A DNA stretch of 64,000 bases from Kribbella steppae (GTDB lineage Bacteria; Actinomycetota; Actinomycetes; Propionibacteriales; Kribbellaceae): assembly GCF_004342025.1 (NCBI RefSeq), contig NZ_SLWN01000010.1:205561-269560 (forward strand), in the 5' to 3' direction. Both the position numbers and the translations under genes were made by a program. This document shows positions 1-8,079 of this stretch, in pieces; position 1 is the first letter of the stretch, and each line of letters starts with the position of its first letter. Below the pieces are notes generated by a model. That model did no database searches. It was not told the origin of the DNA and worked only from the letters and a program-made list of their open reading frames with translations.

Positions 1-77
1 TGGTGGTGAGTGCTCTCGGGTGGTACGTCGGCTACCTTCTGCTGCGGCCGATGGCACTGAAGCCGGCGAAGAGTTGA
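1..77 (+). CDS. C-terminal end of a membrane protein (partial)
   Basis: The frame beginning at base 3 is open from the window edge to a TGA at 75-77 and encodes about 24 residues. They are a hydrophobic stretch (VVSALGWYVGYLLL) followed by a basic tail ending KPAKS, which reads like the last transmembrane helix and cytoplasmic tail of a membrane protein. A 14-bp inverted repeat starts 4 bases after the stop and could terminate it. Too little is present to name a family. Confidence 0.5.
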   Translation, partial: VVSALGWYVGYLLLRPMALKPAKS

Positions 78-80
78 GAC

Positions 81-113
81 CCTGGTTATGCACAGGGGGT
101 GTGTATAACCAGG
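81..113. repeat. Inverted repeat built from two DnaA-box-like 9-mers
   Basis: CCTGGTTATGCACA (81-94) and TGTGTATAACCAGG (100-113) are inverted with one mismatch around GGGGG. Each arm holds a 9-mer fitting TTATNCACA: TTATGCACA at 86-94 and, on the minus strand, TTATACACA at 108-100. Two weaker TGTGGAT-type relatives follow at 123 and 142. It may be a DnaA-binding cluster, or simply the terminator hairpin of the gene ending at 77; no T tract follows. Confidence 0.45.
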
Positions 114-299
114 ACGATTTCTGTGGATGGTCGCGGGATCACTGTGGATGACACGCGGTAGGTGGCGAATTCACGAAATCTCTTGGCACAAAGGGTTGTG
201 CGGCCCTGGGCGACGGCGGTAGAAATGTCGACACGCCGCTTCTGATCTGAGCGGTGGGTCGAACGGAAACCGAGGACCCTAGCGGTGGGGATCCCCACC

Positions 300-415
300 G
301 AGGTAGACCGGTGACGGGGTCTGCCGGCCTCTACGGACCCGTTCGGGAGGCTGGAGACGTCACCTTCCTTCAGCTATTGCGGGGCCCCTCCGACTCATAC
401 TCGGAGGGGCCCCGC
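300..415 (+). ncRNA. Candidate structured RNA ending in a strong hairpin
   Basis: Between 78 and 590 no convincing gene is seen. The 300-415 part can fold: GGTGACG near 309 pairs with CGTCACC near 357, and GGGTC/GACCC and GCCTC/GAGGC pairs sit inside, followed by the perfect hairpin at 379-415. A possible promoter is TTGTGC (about 195) with TAGAAA (about 219). It could be a small RNA or an orphan leader. I do not recognise a known RNA family. Confidence 0.25.
379..415 (+). terminator. Perfect 15-bp hairpin
   Basis: GCGGGGCCCCTCCGA (379-393) and TCGGAGGGGCCCCGC (401-415) form a perfect 15-bp stem with a 7-base loop. It resembles intrinsic terminators of high-GC actinobacteria, which often lack a T run. 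No gene ends just upstream on either strand, so the terminated transcript is unknown. Confidence 0.55.
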
Positions 416-483
416 TTCATGCATAGCGGCACAGCATGCCCGGCATATCGGCACCCCGCCGTGCCGTTTCAAACAAACGCACG

Positions 484-531
484 GGCCGTCGACAACCAGC
501 ATGGCCGTCGACGACAAGTAGGGCCGTCGAC
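484..531. repeat. Three GGCCGTCGAC repeats at 19-bp period
   Basis: The 10-mer GGCCGTCGAC starts at 484, 503 and 522, exactly 19 bases apart, with unrelated 9-base fillers. It lies between the hairpin at 379-415 and the terminator at 539-577. The function is unknown; three copies with so short a period do not make a CRISPR. Confidence 0.6.
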
Positions 532-538
532 AGCACAG

Positions 539-577
539 CGCCGGCCGGCGCACAGAACGGTTGTGCGCCGGCCGGCG
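539..577 (-). terminator. Terminator of the glycoside hydrolase gene
   Basis: CGCCGGCCGGCGCACA (539-554) and TGTGCGCCGGCCGGCG (562-577) form a 16-bp perfect stem with a 7-base loop, 13 bases beyond the minus-strand stop at 591. The position fits a terminator for the LacI-hydrolase transcript. Confidence 0.7.
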
Positions 578-590
578 GTTTCGGGGTGAG

Positions 591-3233
591 TCAGTGAAGT
601 GCGATCTTCAGCGCCGAGGACGAGCCGCGGGCTGCTACCTGCACCTCCACTCCGCGCGTCGTGGTCACCAGTTGGTACGACGCCGAGCGACCGTCCAGCG
701 AAACACTCTTCACCGTCGCGCCGGTCGGCAGTACGGCGCCGATCGTGAACTTCGCGCCGACACCCTTCACCTTGACATCGGTCCGCAATTCCTTACCTGT
801 AAGGCGTGCGGACACATCGACCGAGCCGCGACCGAGCCGGATGTTGCTACCGGCCACCTTCTGCTGGCCTTCCGGAAGCTGCGGGATCACCGCGACCTTG
901 CCGTGTCCGAGGTCCGGGTCCACGCCGAGCTGCTGGTGCACGACCGGCCACAGGATGCCGTACGCGCCCCAGGCCTGGAGCGCCATCGAGCGGTCGTAGA
1001 ACGGCCGGCCGATGTTCGCCGGTGAGTCGGGCGACGGTGCGATCTCCGGCATCGCGCCCGGTGTCTCCCAGACCGTCGGGTCGAGCTGGATGCGGGCGTT
1101 GCCGGTCGTGTAGACCTGTTGCTGGTCCTTGCCCAGCCGACCGTAGTTGCCCTCAGCAACCGCCATGATCGAGGTGTTCAATCCGAACATGGCCCGCTCG
1201 CTCTTCACCTGCGAGACGACCGGGTCACAGGACGGCCCAGGGTTGCCGGCCGGGTCGGAGGTCGGCCCGGTGCCGGTGTGATAGAGGCCGAATTCCCCTG
1301 TGTAGCAAGGCTTCTCGCGCTGGTCGAGCGCGGTCGTCGCATTCGCCGTCGAGGACAGCGGAGAATCCGGCTGACCCGGACGAACCAGGACCGCCTCCAT
1401 CGGTGTCACGCCGGTCCAGTGCCGCTGGAAGATCGGCGTGTTGTCGTTCGCGGGATTGGCCGGGTCGTCGATCGAGTCGGCGTACCCCAGGGCCTGCGGA
1501 ACCCACCACTGCGCCTCGAAGCGGGACTCGAGGTCCGTGGCGCGGGCGGTTGCCCATTGCTGGACCGCCGTGTCGTGCTTGGACGCGGCCATGTCCGCGA
1601 CGTCGCGCAGACCGCGGGCGAGGTAGACGGTGCTGTCGAGCTTCTCGACACCCATGCCGCTGCGCTCGACGTTCGCCAGGCCCTCTGGCCAGCCATCGCT
1701 GTCCTTGTCCAGTTCACGGTAGATGTACTGCAGGTTGCGGACGCTGAAGTCGTACATCTCGTTGCGGAACCTGTCGTCACCGGTCCACCGCCACAGCGTC
1801 GCGACCGCACTCGGGAACTTCGCCGTCTCGTCGGTGTTGCCCGCGCTCTGGTTGGAGCCGAAGTACACGTCGCCGGTCGGGACCACCTCGTGGGCAACCT
1901 TGCCGCTGCGGTTGTTGAGGAGGTCGCTGATGTCACGCAGCGCGCGGAGGTGCTCCTTGGTCGTGTCGAACTGACCGGCCGCGACCGCGGCGTACGCGGT
2001 GTACTCTCCGTCGGTCCCGAACAGCCACGGGTAGTCCGGGAAGCCCGCCCCGAACCAGCGGGCGGTGTCGATCGTGCCGACCGGTGCCGGGTAGGCCTTG
2101 CCCTCGTTCACGTCGCGGATGCGCAGGTTGCGTGCCTCCTGGACGGAGTCCGCGAGGTTCTGCTTGCTCCACTCGACGCTCTGCTGCAGTAGCCGGTCAC
2201 CAGGCAGGTCCACTGCGGACATACTGTCGATCTCTTGCCGGTCCCGCGTCTTTGCCTTCAGCAATGATTCCGGGCTGCTCAGGGCGCGACGGTACTCGCG
2301 CTGTGTGGCAGACACGCCTCCGTCAGAGCCGGCGACTGCGAACCAGATCGTCTTCGACTTGCCGGCCGCGAGACTCACGTCGTACGTGAGCCGCCCGCCA
2401 GTGCCCTTGCCGACGAGGGAGTCGTCGCAGCGTGCGGGCGTCGTGCCGTCGGCCGGGCAGATCACTGCGGGATCTTGCGGACCGCGGTTGTTCGGGCTGA
2501 GGGCGTGGCCCGTCGGACGCAGGGACGATCCGACGAACGCGGCGTAGTCGTGCTCGGTCGCGTTCGGGTACGACGGTGTGCCCTGCTCGCGGAAGCGCAG
2601 CGAGCCGTCAGCGTACGCGCCGGTGTCCGGCAGGTTCGCGGCGGCCGCACTCGGTGTCGTCCAGCCCCACGGGTACGACGCCATCAGTTCGGAGTGCGCG
2701 TCCACGTCGAGCTTGACCGTCTTCGCCGTACTGGATTCGAGCGTCAGCCCGACGAGCGTCGCGCGGATGCCGTCCGGGACGAAGTCGGTACGGCCTACGC
2801 GCACATCACCGGAGTAGTCGATCCGGCTGTAACCGTGGCCGCTGGTGTACTTCTGCGCAGCCACGTCCTTACCGAGCCAGGCGCCGTCGAGCCCGAACCA
2901 CAGGCCGTCGAGGAGCTTGATCGGCTGCGTCCAGAAGCCGCCCATCTCACCGCGGATGTGCCACCCGGCCGCGGGGTAGAGGCCGGTCTCGTCGCCCATC
3001 GCGTAGGCGCGATCGCCGACGACGAGCGACCGGCGGTCGGCCAGCCGGGTTGTCTCCGAGAGCTCTGACGGTGCGACGGTTGGCCCGCCGGCCGCCTGGG
3101 GCGGGGTCGAGCCGGCGGTCGCCGAGGCGGTGCCGGCCAGGATGGTCGCTGTGGCGAGCAGCGTGACGCCGGCCGTACGTCGGGCCCGACGTGGTGGGGC
3201 GGTGCTGCGTCTGACGGATGGGCGGAGAGTCAT
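591..3233 (-). CDS. Secreted glycoside hydrolase of the (alpha/alpha)6-barrel type
   Basis: 880 residues. A basic N-terminus and a hydrophobic helix (about residues 20-38) followed by small residues look like a Sec or Tat-like signal, so the enzyme probably acts outside the cell. A beta-sandwich-like N-terminal half is followed by a helical half carrying WFGAGFPDYPWLFGTDGEY and a calcium-loop-like DKDSDGWPEG, reminiscent of glycogen-debranching/GH63-like enzymes. Substrate and exact GH family are not assignable by eye. The ATG at 3233 is chosen because GGAGG lies 8 bases upstream; an in-frame ATG at 3272 would overlap the lacI stop but has no such site. It lies 38 bases after the LacI gene, so the two form an operon likely induced by a sugar ligand of LacI. 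Confidence 0.75.
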   Translation of the reverse strand: MTLRPSVRRSTAPPRRARRTAGVTLLATATILAGTASATAGSTPPQAAGGPTVAPSELSETTRLADRRSLVVGDRAYAMGDETGLYPAAGWHIRGEMGGFWTQPIKLLDGLWFGLDGAWLGKDVAAQKYTSGHGYSRIDYSGDVRVGRTDFVPDGIRATLVGLTLESSTAKTVKLDVDAHSELMASYPWGWTTPSAAAANLPDTGAYADGSLRFREQGTPSYPNATEHDYAAFVGSSLRPTGHALSPNNRGPQDPAVICPADGTTPARCDDSLVGKGTGGRLTYDVSLAAGKSKTIWFAVAGSDGGVSATQREYRRALSSPESLLKAKTRDRQEIDSMSAVDLPGDRLLQQSVEWSKQNLADSVQEARNLRIRDVNEGKAYPAPVGTIDTARWFGAGFPDYPWLFGTDGEYTAYAAVAAGQFDTTKEHLRALRDISDLLNNRSGKVAHEVVPTGDVYFGSNQSAGNTDETAKFPSAVATLWRWTGDDRFRNEMYDFSVRNLQYIYRELDKDSDGWPEGLANVERSGMGVEKLDSTVYLARGLRDVADMAASKHDTAVQQWATARATDLESRFEAQWWVPQALGYADSIDDPANPANDNTPIFQRHWTGVTPMEAVLVRPGQPDSPLSSTANATTALDQREKPCYTGEFGLYHTGTGPTSDPAGNPGPSCDPVVSQVKSERAMFGLNTSIMAVAEGNYGRLGKDQQQVYTTGNARIQLDPTVWETPGAMPEIAPSPDSPANIGRPFYDRSMALQAWGAYGILWPVVHQQLGVDPDLGHGKVAVIPQLPEGQQKVAGSNIRLGRGSVDVSARLTGKELRTDVKVKGVGAKFTIGAVLPTGATVKSVSLDGRSASYQLVTTTRGVEVQVAARGSSSALKIALH

Positions 3234-3271
3234 GGCGGTGTCCTCCTTTTTCGCGGCGCGCATGCACCGCA

Positions 3272-4294
3272 TCAGCCAGGGGCTGAACTACCCCTGATCA
3301 CCAGTTCGGGTTGCAGCAGGCGTTCGGTCGGTACGCCGGACGTCGTACCAGTCAAGCTCTGTGTTTCAGTGAGAATGGCGATGAGCTCGCAGGCGATCTC
3401 GTCCATCGGCTGCCGGAGACTCGTCAGGCCGGGGGAGACCACCGAGGCGAGCGGTGAGTCGTCGAAGCCGGTGACGCCGACGTCGACGCCGGGAGTGAGG
3501 CCGCGCCGGCCGAGCTCGCGGAGCGCACCGAGGGCGAGAATGTCGCTCAGGGCAACGATCCCGACCGGCGGCTGGTCGCTGTCGAGCAGCTCGGCGGTGG
3601 CCCGGGCGCCTTCGTCGATCGCGTCCTCGCCGCACCGCACGGCCAGCCCGCCGGTGGGAAGGCCGAGCTGCTTGCACCGGCCACGCCAGCCGGCCAGCCG
3701 GTCCTCGGCCAGGCCGGACGACCTCGGCCAGCTGAGGAAGGCGATCCGCCGGCGGCCGGTCTCGTACAGGTGCTGCACTGCCATCGCGGACCCGGCCGCG
3801 CCGTCGACGTCGACCCATGGGCCAGGCTGGGTGGTCTCCTTCCACACCCGGCCGAAGGACACGAACGGGATCTGCGTGTCCTTCAGCCAGCCGTGCCGCG
3901 GGTCGTGCGTCTCCGTCTGCGAGAGCACGAACCCGTCGACCAGGCGGCGTGCGTGCAGGTCGTCGTACGTCGGCATGCCCTCGACGCCGGGCGGCGCGGT
4001 GAACAGGAGGATGTGCCGGCCGGTCTTCTCCGCGGCGGCGCACAGTTCGTGCAGGAACTGGTCCATCACCAGGTGGGCCTGGTCCGGCCAGCTGGGAACG
4101 CAGTAGCCGATCAGTTCGACGGCGCTGGTGCGCAGGCTGCGGGCGTTACGATTGGGCCGGTAGTTGAGCAGTTCGATCGACCGGTTCACCCGTTCGAGCG
4201 TGTCCGGCCGGAGGCGATGCGGTGCGTTCAGGGCGTTCGACACCGTCTGGACCGACACCTCGGCGTGGGCGGCAACCTGCTTCAACGTAGCCAC
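3272..4294 (-). CDS. LacI-family transcriptional regulator
   Basis: 340 residues with a GTG start and GGGAG 6 bases upstream. The N-terminal helix-turn-helix (TLKQVAAHAEVSVQTVSNAL, residues 3-22) and hinge region (NRNARSLRTSAVELIGY) are typical of LacI, followed by a periplasmic-binding-protein-like sensor domain containing TGFDDSPLASVV. The first gene of an operon with the secreted glycoside hydrolase, it probably represses that gene until a sugar binds. A LacI-type palindrome lies 20 bases upstream of its start, suggesting autoregulation. Confidence 0.9.
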   Translation of the reverse strand: MATLKQVAAHAEVSVQTVSNALNAPHRLRPDTLERVNRSIELLNYRPNRNARSLRTSAVELIGYCVPSWPDQAHLVMDQFLHELCAAAEKTGRHILLFTAPPGVEGMPTYDDLHARRLVDGFVLSQTETHDPRHGWLKDTQIPFVSFGRVWKETTQPGPWVDVDGAAGSAMAVQHLYETGRRRIAFLSWPRSSGLAEDRLAGWRGRCKQLGLPTGGLAVRCGEDAIDEGARATAELLDSDQPPVGIVALSDILALGALRELGRRGLTPGVDVGVTGFDDSPLASVVSPGLTSLRQPMDEIACELIAILTETQSLTGTTSGVPTERLLQPELVIRGSSAPG

Positions 4295-4313
4295 GGCGAC
4301 CTCCCACGGATAC

Positions 4314-4327
4314 TTTGAACGTTAAAA
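4314..4327. promoter_or_regulatory. LacI-type operator (TTTGAAC/GTTAAAA)
   Basis: TTTGAACGTTAAAA is an inverted repeat (TTTGAAC against TTTTAAC) with an AACGTT centre, the usual geometry of LacI-family operators. It lies 20 bases upstream of the lacI-like start. AT-rich sequence is rare in this region, which strengthens the case. Confidence 0.6.
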
Positions 4328-4360
4328 ACATCCGCAGTCTGCCGCCCCGCCCCGGCCGTG

Positions 4361-5146
4361 TCAACGCCTCGGCGGCCCCTTCCGGATGATCGAAAGGGTG
4401 TGCTCCGGCGAGGCGGGGGCGATCCAGCGACCCCACCAGCTGGCACCCGCGGCGGCGAAGTCAGCGGGGTCGCCACCGCTCACCTTGATGTCGAACGGTT
4501 CTCCGCGCTCGGCCAGCAACGCCCGTACGTCGTCCGGCGTGATCTGTTGTGGTGCGTCGGTCGAGCCCTTGTAGGCGCAACTGCCATCCCATCGAAGGAT
4601 GCGGCGCCGTACGGCGGGAACCAGCATGTTTCCGCCGATCCAGATCGGGATCCGCGGCGTCTGCACAGGTCGTGCCGTCAACTGCACGCGGTCGAGCTGA
4701 TAGTGCTTGCCTTCGAAGCTGAACTGTTCGCCGGTCCACAGGCGGTCGATCACCTCGAGCCCCTCGTCCAGCATCTCCGCCAGCACCTTCGGATCTGGAG
4801 CCCGGCCCAAGAACGGGTCGCCGGGGTCGCCGATGCCGACACCCAGCACGAACCGTCCGCCCGACAGGTGATCCAGCGCCACCGCCTCGGCCGCGACCTT
4901 CCATGGCCGCCGCCGAGGCAGCGGTGTCACCGTCGTACCGATCCTGATCCGGGACGTGGCCGCCGCCATCGCGGCCAGGCAGATCCACGGGTCGTACGTC
5001 GGCTGCGTCGCGTCGCCCTGATAGACGAGATAGTCCTCCAGGAACATCGCAGCCCAGCCGGAGTCCTCGGCGGCCCGCGCGAGCTCGGCGAGCCCGCGCG
5101 GATCCCGTCCTGGTCCTACCGCCCCGACCGTGACCGAGAATCGCAT
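4361..5146 (-). CDS. LLM-class flavin-dependent oxidoreductase
   Basis: 261 residues. The sequence has the luciferase-like monooxygenase pattern: MRFSVTVG start, WAAMFLEDY, TSRIRIGTTVTPLPRRRPWKVAAEAVALDHLSGGR and LGVGIGDPGDPF. Such F420- or FMN-dependent enzymes oxidise or reduce small organic substrates; the substrate is unknown. I chose ATG 5146 on family resemblance; an in-frame GTG at 5170 is possible and neither has a clear ribosome site. It follows the SDR gene by about 30 bases and is probably co-transcribed with it. Confidence 0.75.
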   Translation of the reverse strand: MRFSVTVGAVGPGRDPRGLAELARAAEDSGWAAMFLEDYLVYQGDATQPTYDPWICLAAMAAATSRIRIGTTVTPLPRRRPWKVAAEAVALDHLSGGRFVLGVGIGDPGDPFLGRAPDPKVLAEMLDEGLEVIDRLWTGEQFSFEGKHYQLDRVQLTARPVQTPRIPIWIGGNMLVPAVRRRILRWDGSCAYKGSTDAPQQITPDDVRALLAERGEPFDIKVSGGDPADFAAAGASWWGRWIAPASPEHTLSIIRKGPPRR

Positions 5147-5177
5147 GCCGATGACGGTAACCACCGGCACCGACAGA

Positions 5178-5918
5178 TCAGGCGGTGTGGCCGCCGTCGA
5201 TGGTGAGTTCGGTGCCGGTGAGGTAGGCGGCGTTCGGACCGGCCAGGTAGGTGATGGCCGCGGCCACCTCGCTGGTGGTGCCGAAGCGGTCCAGGGCCAG
5301 GTCGGCGATCTGGGCCGCCGCGAACGGGCCGTCCGCCGGGTTCATGTCGGTGTCGATCGGACCGGGCTGGACGACGTTCGACGTGATGCCGCGGGACCCG
5401 AGTTCGCGGGCCAGGCCCTTGCTGAGACCGATCAGTGCCGACTTGCTCATCGCGTACAGCGTCATGCCCGGGCTGGTGACCCGGCCCGCGGCGCAACTGC
5501 CGAGATGAATCAGCCGGCCGCCGTCGGACATTCTTGGTACGGCGGCCTGCGCGGCGGCATAGACGCCACGGATGTTCACCGCGAGCACCCGGTCCACATC
5601 GTCCAGGGTGAAGTCGGTGATCGGGCCGATCGCGCCGACACCCGCGTTGTTGACCAGGATGTCGAGCCCGCCGAGCCGGTCCGCGGCCCGGGCGACGCCG
5701 TCGGCCACCGCGACCGCGTCGGCCGCATCGATCTCGAGTGCGTACGCCGTACGTCCGAGCGCCTCGATCTCCTTCACCACCCTCGCCGCGGCGTCCGGAG
5801 AACTGTTGTAGGTCAGCGCGACATCCGCGCCGCGCTCGGCCAGTGCGATCGCGGTCGCCGCGCCGATGCCGCGGCTGCCACCGGTCACCACTACCTTCTT
5901 GCCAAGTAGTTCGTTCAT
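5178..5918 (-). CDS. SDR-family NAD(P)-dependent oxidoreductase
   Basis: 246 residues, the normal length for a classical short-chain dehydrogenase. The cofactor motif TGGSRGIG (residues 12-19), NNAG, and the catalytic Ser with the Y-x3-K motif (YAMSK) are present, as is the C-terminal TIDGGHTA end typical of FabG-like members. The substrate is not predictable. It is divergent from the Ada/AlkA gene and upstream of the LLM flavin enzyme. Confidence 0.85.
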   Translation of the reverse strand: MNELLGKKVVVTGGSRGIGAATAIALAERGADVALTYNSSPDAAARVVKEIEALGRTAYALEIDAADAVAVADGVARAADRLGGLDILVNNAGVGAIGPITDFTLDDVDRVLAVNIRGVYAAAQAAVPRMSDGGRLIHLGSCAAGRVTSPGMTLYAMSKSALIGLSKGLARELGSRGITSNVVQPGPIDTDMNPADGPFAAAQIADLALDRFGTTSEVAAAITYLAGPNAAYLTGTELTIDGGHTA

Positions 5919-6040
5919 GCCTTCAGTTCACCGGGGTACGTCCGCTCGTTCTGGCGGAAATCGGACCCGAGATCCTGGTGTCGCATTCTCGCGACACCTC
6001 CATGGCGCAAAACCGCTAGAGACTGTCGGTGCGGCCAGGG

Positions 6041-7522
6041 ATGCTGGAGGACGTGTACGAATGCAGAGAGCGGTGTGTCCGCGCGGTCCAGTCGAAGGAC
6101 GCGCGGTTCGACGGGTGGTTCTTCACCGCGGTGCTGACGACGAAGATCTACTGCCGGCCGAGTTGCCCGGTGGCGCCGCCGAAGGTCGAGAACATGCGGT
6201 TCTACCCGAGCGCCGCCGCCGCTCAGCAGGCCGGCTTCCGCGCCTGCAAGCGTTGCCGTCCGGACGCCAGCCCGGGGTCGCCGGAATGGAACCACCGGGC
6301 TGACCTCGTCGCCCGCGCGATGCGACTGATCGCGGACGGCGTCGTCGACCGCGACGGCGTACCAGGCCTTGCCACCCAGCTCGGGTACAGCGTCCGTCAG
6401 GTGCAGCGCCAACTGCAGGCCGAGCTCGGCGCCGGTCCGCTTGCGCTCGCTCGGGCCCAGCGCGCCCAGACCGCCCGGCTGTTGATCGAGACCAGCGAGC
6501 TACAGATGGCCGACGTGGCGTTCGCGGCCGGGTTCTCCAGCGTGCGAACGTTCAACGAGACGGTGCAGGAGGTGTTCGCCCTCGCGCCGACCGAGCTGCG
6601 CACCCGGGCCAGGAAGGGTACGACGACCGCCGCGCCCGGCACGATCTCACTACGGCTGCCGTTCCGCGCACCGCTGACTCCTGACAACCTGTTCGGCCAT
6701 CTGATCGCGACCGGCGTGCCGGGTGTCGAGGAGTGGCGCGACGGTCACTATCGACGCACACTCCGGCTTCCGCACGGCCACGGTGTCGTCGCGTTGAAGC
6801 CGATGCCGGACCACATCGCCTGCCAACTGTCACTCACCGACCAGCGTGATCTGGCGATCGCGATCAGCCGTTGCCGCCGGATGCTCGACCTCGATGCCGA
6901 CCCGGTCGCGGTCGATGATCTGCTGAGCACTGACCCGGTGCTCGCACCGCTGATCGCGAAGGCGCCTGGTCGCCGGGTGCCGCACACGGTCGACGGCGAG
7001 GAGTTCGCCGTACGGGCTGTGCTTGGGCAGCAGGTGTCGACCGCCGCCGCGCGGACTCATGCGCATCGGCTCGTCCGGCAGCATGGTGAGCCGATCGAGG
7101 ACGCGGCCGGTGGGCTCACGCATCTGTTCCCGACCATGCAGGCGCTGGCCGGGCTCGATCCGGAAACCCTCGCGTTCCCGAAGTCCCGTCGTACGACGCT
7201 CACCACGCTGATCGCCACGCTCGCCGCCGGGGAGATCGAGCTGGGTGCGGGCGCGGACTGGGAGCGCGCGCGAGAGCAGTTGACCGCGCTGCCGGGGATC
7301 GGGCCGTGGACGGTGGAGTCGATCGCGATGCGGGCGCTCGGCGACCCGGACGCCTTCGTGGCCAGCGATTTGGGTGTCCGGTACGCCGCGCGTGACCTAG
7401 GATTGCCTGAAGCCCCTAAACCGTTGACCGACCACGCCCGTGCGTGGCGGCCTTGGCGTGCGTACGCGGTGCAGTACCTCTGGGCCACGGGTGACCACGC
7501 CATCAACAAGATCCCGGAGTGA
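6041..7522 (+). CDS. alkA: Ada N-domain / AlkA bifunctional alkylation-repair protein
   Basis: About 493 residues. The N-terminal Ada zinc domain has the four cysteines in YCRPSCP and ACKRCRPD, where one Cys accepts a methyl group from phosphotriesters. An AraC-type helix-turn-helix follows (about 100-190), then an AlkA-like 3-methyladenine glycosylase domain with the HhH motif LPGIGPWTVESIAMRALGD. It therefore combines a methylation sensor/activator with base excision. The start is uncertain: GTG 6029, ATG 6041 and GTG 6053 are in frame, and a GGAGG lies just before the last. It leads an operon with a GNAT gene and an O6-alkylguanine methyltransferase, and is probably autoactivated as in other Ada systems. 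Confidence 0.9.
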   Translation: MLEDVYECRERCVRAVQSKDARFDGWFFTAVLTTKIYCRPSCPVAPPKVENMRFYPSAAAAQQAGFRACKRCRPDASPGSPEWNHRADLVARAMRLIADGVVDRDGVPGLATQLGYSVRQVQRQLQAELGAGPLALARAQRAQTARLLIETSELQMADVAFAAGFSSVRTFNETVQEVFALAPTELRTRARKGTTTAAPGTISLRLPFRAPLTPDNLFGHLIATGVPGVEEWRDGHYRRTLRLPHGHGVVALKPMPDHIACQLSLTDQRDLAIAISRCRRMLDLDADPVAVDDLLSTDPVLAPLIAKAPGRRVPHTVDGEEFAVRAVLGQQVSTAAARTHAHRLVRQHGEPIEDAAGGLTHLFPTMQALAGLDPETLAFPKSRRTTLTTLIATLAAGEIELGAGADWERAREQLTALPGIGPWTVESIAMRALGDPDAFVASDLGVRYAARDLGLPEAPKPLTDHARAWRPWRAYAVQYLWATGDHAINKIPE

Positions 7523-7524
7523 GT

Positions 7525-8079
7525 ATGACCGAGCTGACCACCGACCGCCTGCTGATGCGCCAGTGGCGCGACTCCGACCGCGAGCCGTTCGCGGCGATGA
7601 ACGCCGACCCGGCGGTGATGGCGCACTTCCTGGCACCGCAGACGCGCGAGCAGAGCGACGCGCTCATCGACCGGAACATCCCCGAGATCGAGGGACGCGG
7701 CTGGGGTCTGTGGGCGTTGGAGGTGAAGGACACGGGCCGGTTCATCGGCTTCACCGGCTTGTCGGTGCCGAGCTTCGAGGCGCACTTCATGCCCGCGATC
7801 GAGATCGGCTGGCGGCTTGCGAAAGAGGCCTGGGGCAACGGTTATGCGACCGAGGCGGCCCGGGCGACGCTGGCCCACGGGTTCGGTCCGGCCGGGCTGA
7901 CGGAGATCGTCTCGTTCACCACGACCACCAACCTGCCGTCCCAGCGGGTGATGCAACGGATCGGCATGACCCACGACGAGGCCGGCGACTTCGACCACGT
8001 CCGCCTGCCGGACGGTCACCCGCTGCAGCGTCACGTCCTCTACCGGATCGACCGAGCCCAGTGGGAGGCGACGCGGTGA
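7525..8079 (+). CDS. GNAT-family N-acetyltransferase (RimJ/RimL-like)
   Basis: 184 residues of the N-acetyltransferase fold, starting TTDRLLMRQWRDSD as RimJ/RimL/YdaF-type enzymes do, with AWGNGYATEAARA forming the acetyl-CoA binding loop and SQRVMQRIGM near the end. The acceptor is unknown. ATG 7525 is preceded by GGAG at 5 bases; a GTG at 7519 overlapping the upstream stop is the alternative. Its location between two alkylation-repair genes may be incidental, or it may modify a repair protein. Confidence 0.85.
   Translation: MTELTTDRLLMRQWRDSDREPFAAMNADPAVMAHFLAPQTREQSDALIDRNIPEIEGRGWGLWALEVKDTGRFIGFTGLSVPSFEAHFMPAIEIGWRLAKEAWGNGYATEAARATLAHGFGPAGLTEIVSFTTTTNLPSQRVMQRIGMTHDEAGDFDHVRLPDGHPLQRHVLYRIDRAQWEATR

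Noticed and set aside
81..150. Chromosomal origin of replication
   Set aside because: There is no dnaA, dnaN, rpmH or recF beside it, and only two good boxes; kept only as a DnaA-box-like cluster.
484..531. Phased repeats as a CRISPR array
   Set aside because: Repeats are 10 bases with 9-base fillers and no cas genes are in the window.
254..589. Open frame of 111 codons across the hairpins and repeats
   Set aside because: It runs through two perfect hairpins and the phased repeats, has no ribosome site and no recognisable domain.
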